Assembly: GCF_003255815.1 (NCBI RefSeq)
Contig: NC_037668.1
Coordinates: forward strand, 15,352,806 to 15,416,805
Source: Theropithecus gelada
Lineage: Eukaryota; Chordata; Mammalia; Primates; Cercopithecidae
Length of the DNA: 64,000 nucleotides
Direction of reading: 5' to 3'
The position numbers and the translations under genes were made by a program. The notes below the pieces were generated by a model that worked only from the letters and a program-made list of their open reading frames with translations, had not been told where the DNA came from and made no database searches. Shown here in pieces: positions 1-58,330 of this stretch; within the stretch, counting starts at the first letter, position 1; every line of letters begins with the position of its first letter.

Positions 1-59
1 TAACTGACACAAATAAATGACGAATAAATAAATAAATAGGGGAAGATAGGACAGGTCTT

Positions 60-668
60 CTTTACAGAAAATTCCAATTAATACATATTGAAGGAATGAA
101 GAAAATAATCACCGTTAGTTAAACACCAATTGTTGCAGGCAAAGGCAAGAACCATCAATGGATTACAGCTAAAATTAGGAGGCAAAATATGATGAGAAAC
201 AGAATATTTTCATAGCTTCAACACATCTCTCCACATGACATATGTTAATTACAAGGAGAAAAATAGTAATTTTACAGTGGAGAAAGCCCACAGACACCAT
301 GTAAACCAAGTGATCAAAGTTAATATCACCGATGATAAGATATATCGACATCATGTATGCCATGATATTGAGAAGGCTACATCACTTTTTTGATATTTCT
401 GCCAAAAATGCACAACCTCAATCTATTAATGAGAAAACATTAGATAAACCCATACTGAGGGATATTCTATGAAACAACTGACCAGTATGCTTAGAAAGTG
501 TGATTTAGTTAATAGTATTTTACCAATGATAATTTCCTGGTTTTGGTCTTTGTACTATGGTTATATAAGAAGTTAATATTGAAGGAAGTTCGGTAAAGAG
601 TATATGGGAACTCTATTTTTGCAACTTTTCTGTAAGTTTTAAATTTCAAAATAAGAAGTTGAAAAAGT
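60..668 (+). mobile_element. L1ME-type LINE 3' end, sense
   Basis: The stretch shows features of old L1ME 3' ends: 'aagtgatcaaagttaatatcaccg', the phrase 'tatatgggaactct', and the terminal 'gcaacttttctgtaag' running into 'aaaataagaagttgaaaaag'. It is diverged and internally shortened. Confidence 0.65.
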
Positions 669-1505
669 AACAATTTTCTTAAAATCTATAATTCAAACCT
701 TATTAATTTATCTTTCTCTTTATTCTCAGAGAGGCCAAATTGGTAAGTTCTCCATGAGTTGACTAGTGTCACTGGCAGAGGAGCTAAGAATAGTTCTCCA
801 TGGGTCAACTGTCTTCTCCATATGCTACCTGCTTCTATAATGAAATTGGATGATGACAATACACAATAATCTTGTATTTATGAGTAGTAAGAACAACTAT
901 TTCAAAATGAAAGGATTCAGTCTTTTCTCTTAGACGTCATGTTGATTAGTTTTTAATCATGAAGTAAAATTATTGCCCATGATTCTGAAGTTCTGCGTCT
1001 TGATACTCTAAGACATTATATACAGTGAAACAGCATTCTGTTAGGATTTGTCCAATAAAGTCCTTTTCATTATCATAATGTTTTAAACATGTAGACTCAG
1101 TAATCCTTACTCTAAGAAGGTAGATATATGACTGTGTTAAGGCAATAAGTATGAATAAACAGAAATGTATAGCTAACATTACAGCTTAACTCAAAAGGTC
1201 TGAATCAAGCCTAAAACAGAAAAGTATGACAAGTGAAAGCACTGCCCAAATGCCCTTGGAGCATAATTACGAGCCCATTTTAAGGGGCAAATACTAATAG
1301 AATTGGATGAAGAATCGTGGGACAGAAGGTTTAGGGGTAAAGAATAGTATTAAAGCTCAACGGGAAGAGAACAAAAACTACTCAATCTCATTGTATTCTC
1401 TCAGCTCCCAATAATCTTGACCCTCTACTGCTTTGCTACTCAAAATGTGGTCCATGGAACACCAGCACCAACATCATCCTAAGCTAGTTAAAAACACAGG
1501 ATATA
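669..1505. other. Intergenic, no feature recognised
   Basis: AT-rich unique-looking sequence with no convincing gene, RNA or repeat family. Small open frames on the minus strand here have no recognisable content. Confidence 0.5.
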
Positions 1506-1840
1506 GGCTGGTGCCTTTAATCCCAGCACTTTGGGAGGCCAAGGCGGGGCCTATCACTTGAGTCCAGGAGTTCGAGATCAGCCTGGGCAACATGGCAAAA
1601 TCCTGTCTCTACAAAAGAATACAAAAATTAACTGGGCATGGTAGCACACCCCTGTAGTTACAGCTACTCAGGAGGTTGAGGTAGGAGGGTCACCTGAGGC
1701 CAGGAGGTTGAGGTTGCAGTAAGCTGAGTCATGATTGTGCCACTGCACTCCAGCCTGGGTGACAGGTTGTTTATTTTTTGAGACTGGGTGACCCTGTCTC
1801 GAAAAATAAAAATAAGTAAATAAATTAAATAAATAAAAAT
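1506..1840 (+). mobile_element. Alu
   Basis: Dimeric Alu in sense, diverged, lacking the first few bases, with an (AAAT)n-type tail. The interior has an unusual 'gttgtttattttttgagactgg' insertion before the terminal 'gaccctgtctc'. Confidence 0.9.
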
Positions 1841-2307
1841 ACATGATATAATAAGACCTCATCCCAGATCCATTGACTAAAAAATCTGCATTTTAGCAAG
1901 ATCCACATGTGATGAATCCCCAGGAGATTTGTATATGCACATTAAAGTTTGATCAACATTTCCCGAACACGTTGAGTTTTAAGGAAATAAACAATAAGAT
2001 ATGTCATACCACATTAATCTCCAAATTGGTGGTTTAAGTAACTTGGTATTTCATTAGACAGCCTTTCAATCTCACTTTAGAAGAGAAAAGCACAATAAAA
2101 TATGCAGTATAAAAGGTATTTTAGGTATTCTTTATGTTTATCTGTTAGTGTCTAGTTAGGAAAAAATATTTCTTTTGCAATAAATTTTCTTATTTTATAA
2201 TTTTCTTACAAAATGTACCAAATCTGTTTTTTAAAGTAAATATGTATTAGACATTTTTAAAGAATACTGACATATTAAGTACTGAATGCAAATACATACT
2301 TTCTTCC

Positions 2308-2607
2308 TTTTTTTTTTTTTTTTTTTGAGACAGAGTCTTACTCTGTTGCCCAGGCTGGAGTACAGTGGTATGATCTCAGCTCACTGCAACCTCTGCCCCC
2401 CAGGTTCAAGCGATTCTCCTGCCTCAGCCTCCTGAGTAGCTAGGATTACAGGCACCTGCCACTATGCCTGGCTAATTTTTGTAGTTTTTAGTAGAGACAG
2501 GGTTTCACCATCTTGGCCAGGCTGGTCTTGAACTCCTGACCTCATGATCCACCCACCTCTGCCTCCCAAAGTCCTGGGATTACAGGCATGAGCCACCATG
2601 CCCTGCC
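2308..2607 (-). mobile_element. Alu
   Basis: Full-length antisense Alu starting with a long T run and 'gagacagagtctta', ending at 'gccaccatgccctgcc'. Confidence 0.95.
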
Positions 2608-2621
2608 ACTTTTCATATTCC

Positions 2622-2918
2622 TTTTTTTTTTTTTTTTTTCTTTGAGACAGAATTTCACTCCTGTTGCCCAGGCTGGAGTGCAATGGCGCGATCTCAGCTT
2701 ACTGCATCCTCTTTCTCCCAGATTCAAGGAATTCTCCTGCCTCAGCCTCCCAAGTAGCTGGGATTCCAGGCATGCGCCACCATACCCGGCTAATTTTGTA
2801 TTTTTAGTAGAGATGGGGTTTTACCATGTTGGTCAGGCTGGGTCTTGAACTCCCGACCTCAAGTGATCCGCCCGCCTCATCCTCTCAAAGTGATGGGATT
2901 ACAGGCGTGAGCCACCAT
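2622..2918 (-). mobile_element. Alu
   Basis: Second antisense Alu only 14 bp after the previous one. The phrase 'catattc' on both sides is consistent with a target-site duplication. Confidence 0.95.
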
Positions 2919-2997
2919 CATATTCTTTCTTTAATGCCCAGTCTAAGTAGGGAAGATAAACATTTACTAATATGTTCATTAAAATAAACATAAAACT

Positions 2998-3088
2998 CAG
3001 CTACTCTGGGCACACTGCCTATGGAGTAGCCTTGCTCTGCAAAGAGCGAGGAAAAAAAAGAAAAAATATTTAAAAAAATTTTAAAAAC
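2998..3088 (+). mobile_element. Very short retroposed RNA fragment, parent unknown
   Basis: About 54 bases of non-Alu sequence followed by an A-rich tail are flanked by a perfect 14-bp repeat, ataaacataaaact, at 2984-2997 and 3089-3102. This is the footprint of L1-driven insertion of a short polyadenylated fragment. I do not recognise the parent transcript. Confidence 0.6.
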
Positions 3089-3461
3089 ATAAACATAAAA
3101 CTTAATAACAATGTAAATACAAAATATTCAGCTAAAAGTTGGAAGGGTTCAGACCAATATGAATTACACAATCCATTACATCTGTTTGCCATTGCAAAAC
3201 AAACAAAAAAACCCAGCAGTCTTTTGATTTAGTATACTTTTAGTCATTTCAACCATTTCATGAAATAGAAGATAGTTTAAAAGAGAAAACAAATCAAGGG
3301 TAGAAGTAGGGCCATATGTTCTTACTTAATATTAGGATATAAAAGAGAAAATACAAGTAACATCAGTGTGACTCCTTCAGTGAGATTTCAACGCCTCATC
3401 TCACATATTTTTAGGCTATTAGGTGACATCTAGGGCTGAAGGATTTATTCACCAATCAGTA

Positions 3462-3832
3462 TGTTAGGTGATGAACTGTGTCCCCCCAAAATTCCTGTGT
3501 TGAAGTCCTGACCTTCAGTATCTCAGTATGGGATTGCATTTGGAGAAAGGGTCTTTAAAGAGGTAATTAAGGTTAAATGAGGTCATTAGGGTGGGCCCTA
3601 CTCTAATATGATTGGTGTCCTTATAAGAAGAGATTAGGACACAGACACCACATAGAGACCATGTGAAGACACAGGAGAAGACAGCCATCTACGAGAGACC
3701 TCAGAAGAAACCAACTTTTGACACTTGACCTTAGACGTCTAGCCACCAGAACTATTGAGGAAATAGGTTTCTATTGTTTAAGCTACTGAGTCTGGGGGTA
3801 CTTCATTATTGCAGCCCTATCAAACTAATATA
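3462..3832 (+). mobile_element. MLT1-type LTR (ERVL-MaLR), solo
   Basis: The run from 'tgaactgtgtccccccaaaa' through 'ggtgtccttataagaagag', 'acacaggagaagacagccat' and the end 'caaactaatata' follows the MLT1 LTR plan. It is an ancient, diverged, non-coding remnant with no internal retroviral sequence beside it. Confidence 0.8.
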
Positions 3833-4045
3833 GCATCTGACATAGAAGATGTGTAATAGGTATTTACTGAAGGAATGAAGGTTACAGTTTATCCAGCAAT
3901 TAATTCTGCCCAAAGCTGAGGCTGAAGGTTGACTTTCCACCAGTAAAGTCAGATTAAATATTTATTCTGCAGTAAGACAGGCAAAAAGCTATTATTAAAT
4001 ATGAGGAATATCCACATACCCTCCACCCATCTTAAGAAATGAAGC

Positions 4046-4360
4046 GGCCGGGCACGGGCTCACGCCTGTAATCACAGCACTTTGGGAGGCCGAGGCCGGC
4101 GGATCACGAGGTCAGGAGATGGAGACCATCCTGGCAAACACCGTGAAACCCCGTCTCTACTAAAAAAAAAAAAAAAAAAATTAGCCAGGCGTGGTGGCGG
4201 GCGCTTGTAGTCCCAGCTACTCTGGAGGCTGAGGCAGGAGAATGGCATGAATCCGGGAGACGGAGCTTGCAATGAGCCAAGATTGCTCCACTGCACTCCA
4301 GCCTGGGCAACAGAGCGCGACTCCATCTCAAAAAAAAAAAAAACAAAACAAACAAAGAAA
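4046..4360 (+). mobile_element. Alu (AluY-like)
   Basis: Full-length sense Alu with low divergence. A perfect 12-bp target duplication, aagaaatgaagc, lies at 4034-4045 and 4361-4372. Confidence 0.95.
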
Positions 4361-4487
4361 AAGAAATGAAGCATCAGCATTATAGAAGTACCTGTGCTCT
4401 GGTTCTCAGTGGCATCCCTCTTGCTCCCATGCTAGAAATAACCACTAATTTAATTTGGTTATCATTCTGAATTTTTCTTTTTCTTTT

Positions 4488-4735
4488 CTTTTTTTTTTTT
4501 TTTTTTTCCAGACAGGGTCTTGCTGTCGCCCATGCTGGGGTGCAGTGGAACGATCATGGCTCACTGTAGCCTCAAGCTCATCTCACCCGGCTGATTTAAA
4601 AAAAAAAAAAAATTTTTTCGTAGAGATGGTGTCTCCCTGTGTTGCCCTGGCTGGTCTCAAACTTCCAGCCTCCAGCAATCCTCTCGCCTTGGCTTGCAAA
4701 GTGCTAGGATTACAGGCGTAAGCCACTGTGCCCAG
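4488..4735 (-). mobile_element. Alu, degraded with internal deletion
   Basis: Antisense Alu with T-run start, 'gcccatgctggggtgcagtg', then a deletion and internal A/T run before 'cgtagagatggtgtctccc'. The age looks like AluJ. Confidence 0.85.
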
Positions 4736-5097
4736 TCACATGTAGCATTTCTTCATACACCTATCTATAGGTCTGTAGCCCTAAGCAATATAATATTATT
4801 TTTGCATGTTTTCAGATGTTATACAAATAATATCATACTCGACAAGGACTGTGTATGTTGTTTCTATACACCTACCATCTTTTTTAGATTCAACCATATG
4901 GATGCCCTTAACTCTGGTTTATTCATCTTAACTGCTAAATATGAATACAGTATTTTGTTATAAAATCATACCATGATTTATTTATTCTTCTGTTGATGAT
5001 CTTTTAGGTTGTTTTCAACTTTTTTGCTATTATCAGCAATACTGTTAAGAACATTCTTATATGTGTCTCACATATATGTGAGAGTTCTCTAGGGCAA

Positions 5098-5757
5098 TGA
5101 TTTCCAATTCCTTTCATGACCGCACACAGGAAATCTTGGAAAAGCATATAGGTAAAAAAAGAAAAGGGGGGCTGTTCATAGCCAGCAGTGACCTGCCCGG
5201 GGCTCTGGCTGCCCCAAGACCTGCTTGGCTACTCCTAGCCTAATAACAAGTGTGGGGACTAGAGTGACTTTATTTTAAATGCTAATCTGCCATGTAACTT
5301 CTGACTAACCCCAAGTCTGGGAATGCCTCCAGAATGTCTAAATGATGTATTAGTCTTTATGCAAGAACCTCTATTCACTGTAAGTTTCCACCTAAACCAC
5401 ACTTGATGCTGTTGCAGAAATCATAGGCTGTGATGCCCATAGCCACCTACATACTCCTTCCAGAGCACATATACTTTCCCTAAGATATAAGCCCTGGGTC
5501 TGGGAGGTTTCGATGCAGAGATCTACCTGTCATGCAGCTGCCCAGGACCATATTTCTGTCTGTAAATTCGCCTAATAATCACTCAAAGCTGACAAACTGG
5601 GTCTGTCTGCCTCCTTCTTTGCCTTCTCAGCTCCTTCAGCATTTGGGGGCCACTTTGCACATATGGCCCATTCACAGATCAAAGAAAGGAAGCTTCTTTG
5701 GGAGTTTCCATGGAAGCAAGAGTGATATATACCAAGTGGAAGAATTTTTGAGCACAA
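5098..5757. mobile_element. LTR-like insertion, family not assigned
   Basis: The sequence breaks the antisense L1M reading frame of homology at 'tctagggca' and the L1 resumes near 'agtatgtatagtacatct'. The block has LTR-like composition with a TATA-like 'agatataagccctggg'. I could not name the family, and exact ends are approximate. Confidence 0.35.
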
Positions 5758-6235
5758 GAGTATGTATAGTACATCTTTAGCTTTTTAATGTCCACATTGC
5801 TCTCCAAAATGTTATATCAATTTTTACACTTCTACTACCAACATATGAAGTGTTTTTCTACATTTTTACCAACACTTGGTATTAGCAGACATTTTAATTT
5901 TTGGATATGAAACGGCAATTCCATTGTGACTTTAATTTGCAATTTTTAGATTACCATTAAGTATCTCTTCGCATTTACTAATCATTTATTTCATTTTCAG
6001 CAAATTCCCTTTTCTAATCTTTTGCCCAAGAAGTTATGTCTTACTCTGAGCAACTGTTCTTTTCTACCCATGTTAGTTAGGAATCTCTCTTAAACAAAAG
6101 CACATTCTATTTTATATATCAGAGCAACTTACAAAACTACCATAGTGCACAGTCTACATTTTGTAAGCTGCTAATCTATACAATGGTCTAGAACTGATTA
6201 AAAAGCGAAGGGAGAAACCTGATATACATTTTGTT

Positions 6236-6562
6236 TCTTTTTTTATTTTATTTTATTTTATTTTATTATTTTTTTTTTTTCTGAGACAGAGTTTCACTCT
6301 TGTCGCCCGGGCTGGACTGCAATGGCGCAATCTCAGCTCACTGCAACCTTCACCTCCCGGGTTCAAGCAATTCTCCTGCCTCAGCCTCCCAAGTAGCTGG
6401 GATTACAGGGGTGCACCACCACTCCCAGCTAATTGTGTATTTTTAGTAGAGATGGGTTTTACCATGTTGATCAGGCTGGTCTCAAACTCCTGACCTCAAG
6501 TGATACACCCATCTCGGCCTCCCAAAGTGCTGGGCTTACAGGCGTGACCACCAAGGGTGGCC
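6236..6562 (-). mobile_element. Alu
   Basis: Antisense Alu preceded by a (TTTTA)n tail, ending near 'accaccaagggtggcc'. Confidence 0.95.
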
Positions 6563-6718
6563 CTGACTTATATTTATAACAAGCTCAAATCACCAAAAAT
6601 TTCACTCACACTAGATCATTTCATCCTTGGGAATGCAAAGATCTTATTTAACTAAATTTTCAGTTACTCAGGTCTCTGAGAATATTACCTGTAGTTTCTG
6701 CAGATAGAAATGGTTCTA

Positions 6719-7009
6719 GGCCAGGCATGGTGGCTCATGCCTATAATCCCAGCACTTTGGGAGGCCAAGGCAAGCAGATCACTTGAGGCCAGGAGTTCGA
6801 GACCAGCCTGGCCAACATGGTGAAACGCTGTCTGTGCTAAAAATACAAAAATTAGCTGGGTTTGGTGGCAGGCGCCTGTAGTGCCAGCTACTCAGGAGGC
6901 TGAGGCATGATAATCACTGGAACCGAGGCAGAGGTTGCAGTGAGCCGAGATGGCACCACTGCACTCCAGCCTGGGTGACAGAGCAAGACCCGGTCTCAAA
7001 GAAAAAAAC
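6719..7009 (+). mobile_element. Alu
   Basis: Full-length sense Alu from 'ggccaggcatggtgg' to a short mixed tail 'aaagaaaaaaacgag'. Confidence 0.95.
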
Positions 7010-7684
7010 GAGAAATGTTTCTTGCTGTGGAGTGGTTGTCATACAGAAATCCAGCTTCTTTGGTCATCTCAAAATGCTACAAATGGTTAACTTATTTGTA
7101 ATCAAAAGTGTGAATTCAGGATCGTTATTTTAAAGGAGTCTGCACAGGATTTGATAGCCGGTTGGTAGTCATGCTACGAGCCAAGTCAGCTATAATATTC
7201 TCACTGTGGCTATTATCAATTTACCTACTCAGAAAGGTGAAATCACTGAAATTACTGAATGTGCAGACAGAACTCTTTATGCAGCTAATTTTTACTTAAT
7301 GATTTAAAGCTATTGCATGTTTTTGCTACCGTAAAGCTCAACACATCACAGTGAACTGTGATGAAAATTTAACAAATTCTGTTTGATTTGAGGCTGCATA
7401 GACACTAAGCCTCTGAAATCATTTGAAGCATATTTTTCTTAAGTTTTTTCTTCATAAAAATTGCATGTTTTACAAATTATGATGGAGTAGGTCAAATCTT
7501 CCCATTAGTATTTCTATTATTGTATAGTAATACAAGATCAAGTCTTAATGGAAATTATATTTAGAAACTATAGATTACATTTGCTGAAATTGATCTATGT
7601 TTACATTTTCTTGTCAATGGGAAATACATATAACCATAAGTGAAAAATAAACTAAAACATGTTTATCTTTTGATTTCTAATAAT
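7010..7684. other. Intergenic, no feature recognised
   Basis: AT-rich sequence without a recognised repeat or gene. Confidence 0.4.
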
Positions 7685-7850
7685 CAAAGCTGATATTTAT
7701 TGAGCATTTACCATGCACCATGCACTGTGTAAAATACTTTTTTGCACATTATTTCATTTAATTGTCACAAATTCACGAGGTAGGTTATGTTATTACCATT
7801 TATCTGATGAGGAAATGGTTAGAGAGGTTAAGAACACTGCACAAATACTG
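7685..7850 (-). mobile_element. L2/MIR-type old element
   Basis: The phrases 'tattgagcatttaccatg', 'attatttcatttaattgtc' and 'ctgatgaggaaatggtta' match the conserved ends of ancient L2/MIR elements. Which of the two cannot be settled by eye. Confidence 0.6.
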
Positions 7851-7871
7851 GTTGTATGATACAAGCAATCC

Positions 7872-8196
7872 TTTCTTTCTTTCTTTTCTTTCTTTCTCTC
7901 TTTCTTTCTTTCTTTCTTTCAGGGTCCCACTCTGTTGCCCAGGCTGGAGTATAGTAGCATGAACATGGCTCACTGCAGCCTCGACTTCCAGGGCTCAAGC
8001 AATCCTACTACCACGCATCTCGAGTAGCTAGGACCACAGATGCACCCACTATGCCTAGCTAATTTTTAAATTTTGTGTAGAGACAAGGTTTAGCTATGTT
8101 TCCCAGGTTGATCTCGAACTCCTGGGCTCAAGTAATCCTCCTGCCTTAGTCTCCCAAAGTGCTAGGATTACAGGCATGAACCACTGTGGCTGGCCA
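7872..8196 (-). mobile_element. Alu with (CTTT)n tail
   Basis: Antisense Alu whose tail has evolved into a CTTT/CTCT microsatellite (7872-7920). The body is old (AluJ-like, 'tcaagcaatcctactaccac'). Confidence 0.9.
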
Positions 8197-8490
8197 ATAC
8201 TGCCATTCTTTATGCAAATATTTTTTTCAATTGTTATCAAGTAGGAAATCTAATTAACTTCAGTTTCATTGAATTTCATCTTTACTTCCTTCCTATCCAT
8301 GGCTTATGAGAGAAGTGTTAACATGAAGCAACAAGGATTATGGTAAATAGAGAATTAATAATCTAAAATAACTAAGAGTTTGCCATATTGTTATTATAAT
8401 TATACTGAAGCTTATTTACATATTCTTTGTTTTGTGTTGAAGCCTTGAGTTCTGATGGGGGAAAATCATGATTTTGATTAAACACAAAAT

Positions 8491-8522
8491 TGCTTCTCGC
8501 CTTTTGGCTAAGATCAAGTGTA
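8491..8522 (+). pseudogene. Truncated U2 snRNA retropseudogene
   Basis: Thirty-two bases match the 5' end of U2 snRNA, including 'cttttggctaagatcaagtg', with one G missing from the 'ctcggcc' stretch. A perfect 15-bp repeat, gattaaacacaaaat, flanks it at 8476-8490 and 8523-8537. There is no A tail. This is a 3'-truncated retrocopy, not a working snRNA gene: the Sm site, later stems and U2 promoter are absent. Confidence 0.85.
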
Positions 8523-8675
8523 GATTAAACACAAAATGAGTAGTTAAACCTCTAAATAGTACACACTTTGGAGAAAGCTGAAGTACATTTAATTATTTAA
8601 ATCATTCCTGATTATTTAACTTACATATTTACAAGCCGAAATAAAATGTGCAAATGTAAATAATGCTTTTTCTTT

Positions 8676-8962
8676 TCTTTTTTTTTTTTGGAGACAGGGT
8701 CTCACTCTGTCACCCAAGCTGCAGTGCAGTGGCACACTGTAACCTCAACCTCCTGGGTTCAGGTGATCCTCCCATCTCATCGTCCCAAGTAGCTGGGACT
8801 GCAGGCGCCGGCCACCATGCTCAACTAATTTTTTGTATTTTTTTGTACAGACAGGGTTTCATCATATTGCCTAGGCTGGTCTTGAACTTCTGGACTCAAG
8901 CGATTGGCCTCGCCTTGGCTTTCAAAGTGCTGGGATTACAGGAGTGAGCCACCTGCCTGACC
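8676..8962 (-). mobile_element. Alu
   Basis: Antisense Alu, old type, with T run, 'tcacccaagctgcagtgcag' and end 'agccacctgcctgacc'. Confidence 0.9.
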
Positions 8963-10600
8963 AATACTGCATTTTTTGACTTCCTGTTTTCTATCCTTAA
9001 AGCACTGATTTCTTGGACCCAGTGAAAACAAATTTTTCAAGTTGAAGATTTTAAGTTAATGTAATCATTCATATTTGAAGGATGTCATGATTTATTTTTT
9101 AATGTCTTTACTATTGAAAATATTTCTTATTATAGTTTATTTATGCCCTAAATTAAAAATAAGCAGGCACTTCATATTCTGGATTTGCTGTCACTTGCCT
9201 ACAACAAAACAAGTAACTCTGGGTTTATACTGGATGAGTTACAAAGCAAGAGTTTGGATTTTATCATTGGTTTCAGTCCTAATTTTAGAGGTGTGGGGAT
9301 ACAAAAGAAGTTCTTAATTTGGAGACATTTAAAATGGCTTGTGTGGTTTTCTTCAGGAAGGAAGCATGCTGTCTAACTTCAGGACCATCACAGCACCCTT
9401 TAAATATGTAATAATTATTTTGTTCAAAATGTTTATGTTCCATATCTTATCACTCAATGTATAAAATATCACTGCCACTGACATCAATTACATTTTATGG
9501 AAAATGGAGTGAATTAGTAAGCTGTCAAGTAGGTATTTTCCTCCTCCCTCAAAAAGTTATGTGTCCAAGTATAAATCATCAAAAGGATGCAGATTCTTTC
9601 CATATATTGCTTACAAATTGACTATTGTTTAAAAAGGCACAAATTTCAAAAAAATAAAAAATATAAAAAATAAATAAAAAGGCACAAATTTCATAGACAA
9701 GTCTTTATCTCCTTCTTTCTTAAAAAAGCACAGAAAATGGAGGAAAAAGTCTTCTATACTGCAGTCTAAATTATAGGTAGGAAAAATAAAAACCAAGTGA
9801 CATGGGAGATTGGAGGTGAATTTTCAAATATCAGTAATTTACAGGATTTACAGGATTTTCATTAGCATTGTTTCCACGTTTTCTGTAAGATATGAACATT
9901 TAAATTGATAAGAATGGAATGTTCATATAACATTAGTTTTTCTTACTTGTATCCATTTAAAGATTCACATTTTCACTTTAATATATAACTTAAGACTTTT
10001 CTTTCAAAACACATCTAAAAAATAGTAAAATGCCTAAATGGAAGCTTTATTTACTTGGTAGAAAAGCTGGAAAAAAAAAAAAAACGTATTCTTCACAATT
10101 TCAGAGGTGACAAAAATCTCTTATATTTCAGTAGTTTCTGATCTCCCTTAAGGGATTGAAAATTGTATATGATGTTGCATAATCTTAAGAAGATTAACGT
10201 TAAAGTGCTACTTGTCTATCTCAATTGTGTACTTCTTACAATATAATGAAAGAATTTATTTGGTAATCCTGAATCTATTGACCTCACAAACACTGGTCAT
10301 TATTTTGGTGAAAATATTCATAAGCATTTTTAGTTACTGATTTCTAACAGTTGTTTCTTATTATCTTCCTGATTTTACAATTCCCCAAAGTAAAGGTGCG
10401 AAAAACAAACATCTACCCTCCTTTTCGACAAATGCCATGATAGAGGGGAGACTTGTGTGGTGTAAACACAAATGTAGACATTTGGAAGTTGATGGTTTTA
10501 AGACTCAATAAAAACTTGAAGGTTTTGGCTTCAAATCCCCACGCTAGTTTGTTTTAGTTCTACCGGATACATGTCCCCTACCCATTTCAAAGGACCCAGT
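8963..10600. other. Upstream intergenic region
   Basis: AT-rich sequence with no recognised interspersed repeat apart from the small A-rich insertion at 9649-9675. It ends where the CpG-rich region begins. Confidence 0.4.
9631..9693. repeat. A-rich insert flanked by 18-bp direct repeats
   Basis: The 18-mer aaaaaggcacaaatttca occurs at 9631-9648 and again at 9676-9693, separated by 27 bases made only of A and T. It looks like a target-site duplication around a tail-only insertion. Confidence 0.75.
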
Positions 10601-11340
10601 CAACTCCGCTCTTGCCTGCAGTTTCAGCGTCGCGGGTGGCCCGCGCCCCGCCGGAGTTGGAGCTGGCAGAGTCCGATTGCTCAGAGCGCCGAGCCGGGAG
10701 TGGGGCAGGGGTACGCTTGCAGGTCCGGTGGTCACGCGGGCTGAGAGCCCCCACGGCCGACCCGCGCTGCAGACCCTCCTGGAGAACCTCAGGCCTCTCC
10801 TCAAAAACATCCCTAAAACGCGTTCCCTTTGTTCATTCATTCATGTTCAATTTCATATGCCCCTCTGTCTTGGGAAAACCAATTCGGGCCTCTGCAGCCT
10901 CAACACAGGGGCACTGTTCCCGCCTATTACTGACCCAGTGAAGCCGGGAAGACGAATCTCGACCACTGTTTCGCAGATACCGCGTGTGATTTATTAAATG
11001 CCGTCTCGCCGAGTCCCAAGTGGCCGAGAGCATTATGCCACGTCCCTTGCCCTCATCTCTCACTGCCATGCAAGAAAGCGTTAATGGCAAATAGGGACCA
11101 CGGCCACGCTCCGTCGTTCCTGCTTCCTGCTTCCACAAAGCAAACCTTGTGCCAGGTTCCTCATTTCGCGAGGCTCCACTCTCTTGGGCTTCAGGCTGCG
11201 GCTGCGCCTCCAGGACCAAAGGGCAATAGAGGTCTGAGAGTCCGGGCCACAGGCATATGCAGGCCGCAGGTGGGAGGAGAATAGCGCCCGCGCGTGGCAA
11301 CAGCCCAGGGCGTCTCAGCCGGATTTTTCCATCCCCGGGA

Positions 11341-11520
11341 TAGGCTTGGTGCCCCGTACACTCCAGCGGAACTACAACTCCCAGCACCGTGGTTGCCCGG
11401 ACTCCCGGAAGCCGAAGCCCGGCTGGCAGGAAGCAGCTGAGACCCCGCCAACAGACCGGGGGTTAATTTAGACAGAATAGGGGGCGGGAAGGGCTGTGGG
11501 ATACTTGTCAATTCGCCGCC
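11341..11520 (+). promoter_or_regulatory. VPS45: VPS45 core promoter / 5'UTR
   Basis: GC-rich sequence directly before the start codon contains a ZNF143-type motif, an ETS-like cccggaag (11404-11411) and a GC box ggggcggg (11481-11488), with no TATA box. This is the usual make-up of a housekeeping promoter with dispersed starts. The transcription start itself is inferred to lie within this stretch. Confidence 0.75.
11371..11387 (+). promoter_or_regulatory. ZNF143/SBS-type element
   Basis: The bases actacaactcccagcac match the established ZNF143 (Staf) promoter consensus actacaattcccagcat closely. The site sits 135-150 bp upstream of the start codon, where such elements usually lie in housekeeping and bidirectional promoters. 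Confidence 0.75.

Positions 11521-58330
<46,810 letters not shown>

Larger units (their letters stand above)
3985..6035 (-). mobile_element. Old L1 (L1M) fragment, antisense, interrupted by two Alus and an LTR-like block
   Basis: Antisense L1M 3' sequence is recognisable in pieces: 'ccacccatcttaagaaatga', 'ataaccactaatttaattt', 'cttctgttgatgatctttta', and after 5757 'ttgctctccaaaatgttata'. Alus at 4046 and 4488 and a block at about 5098-5757 are inserted in it. Confidence 0.65.

Noticed and set aside
8491..8522. Functional U2 snRNA gene
   Set aside because: Only the first 32 bases are present and target duplications flank it, so it is a retropseudogene.
10833..11387. 184-codon open frame on the minus strand, with 150- and 98-codon frames nearby
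   Set aside because: They lie in the stop-poor CpG-rich promoter, overlap each other and VPS45 exon 1 on the other strand, and show no recognisable domain.
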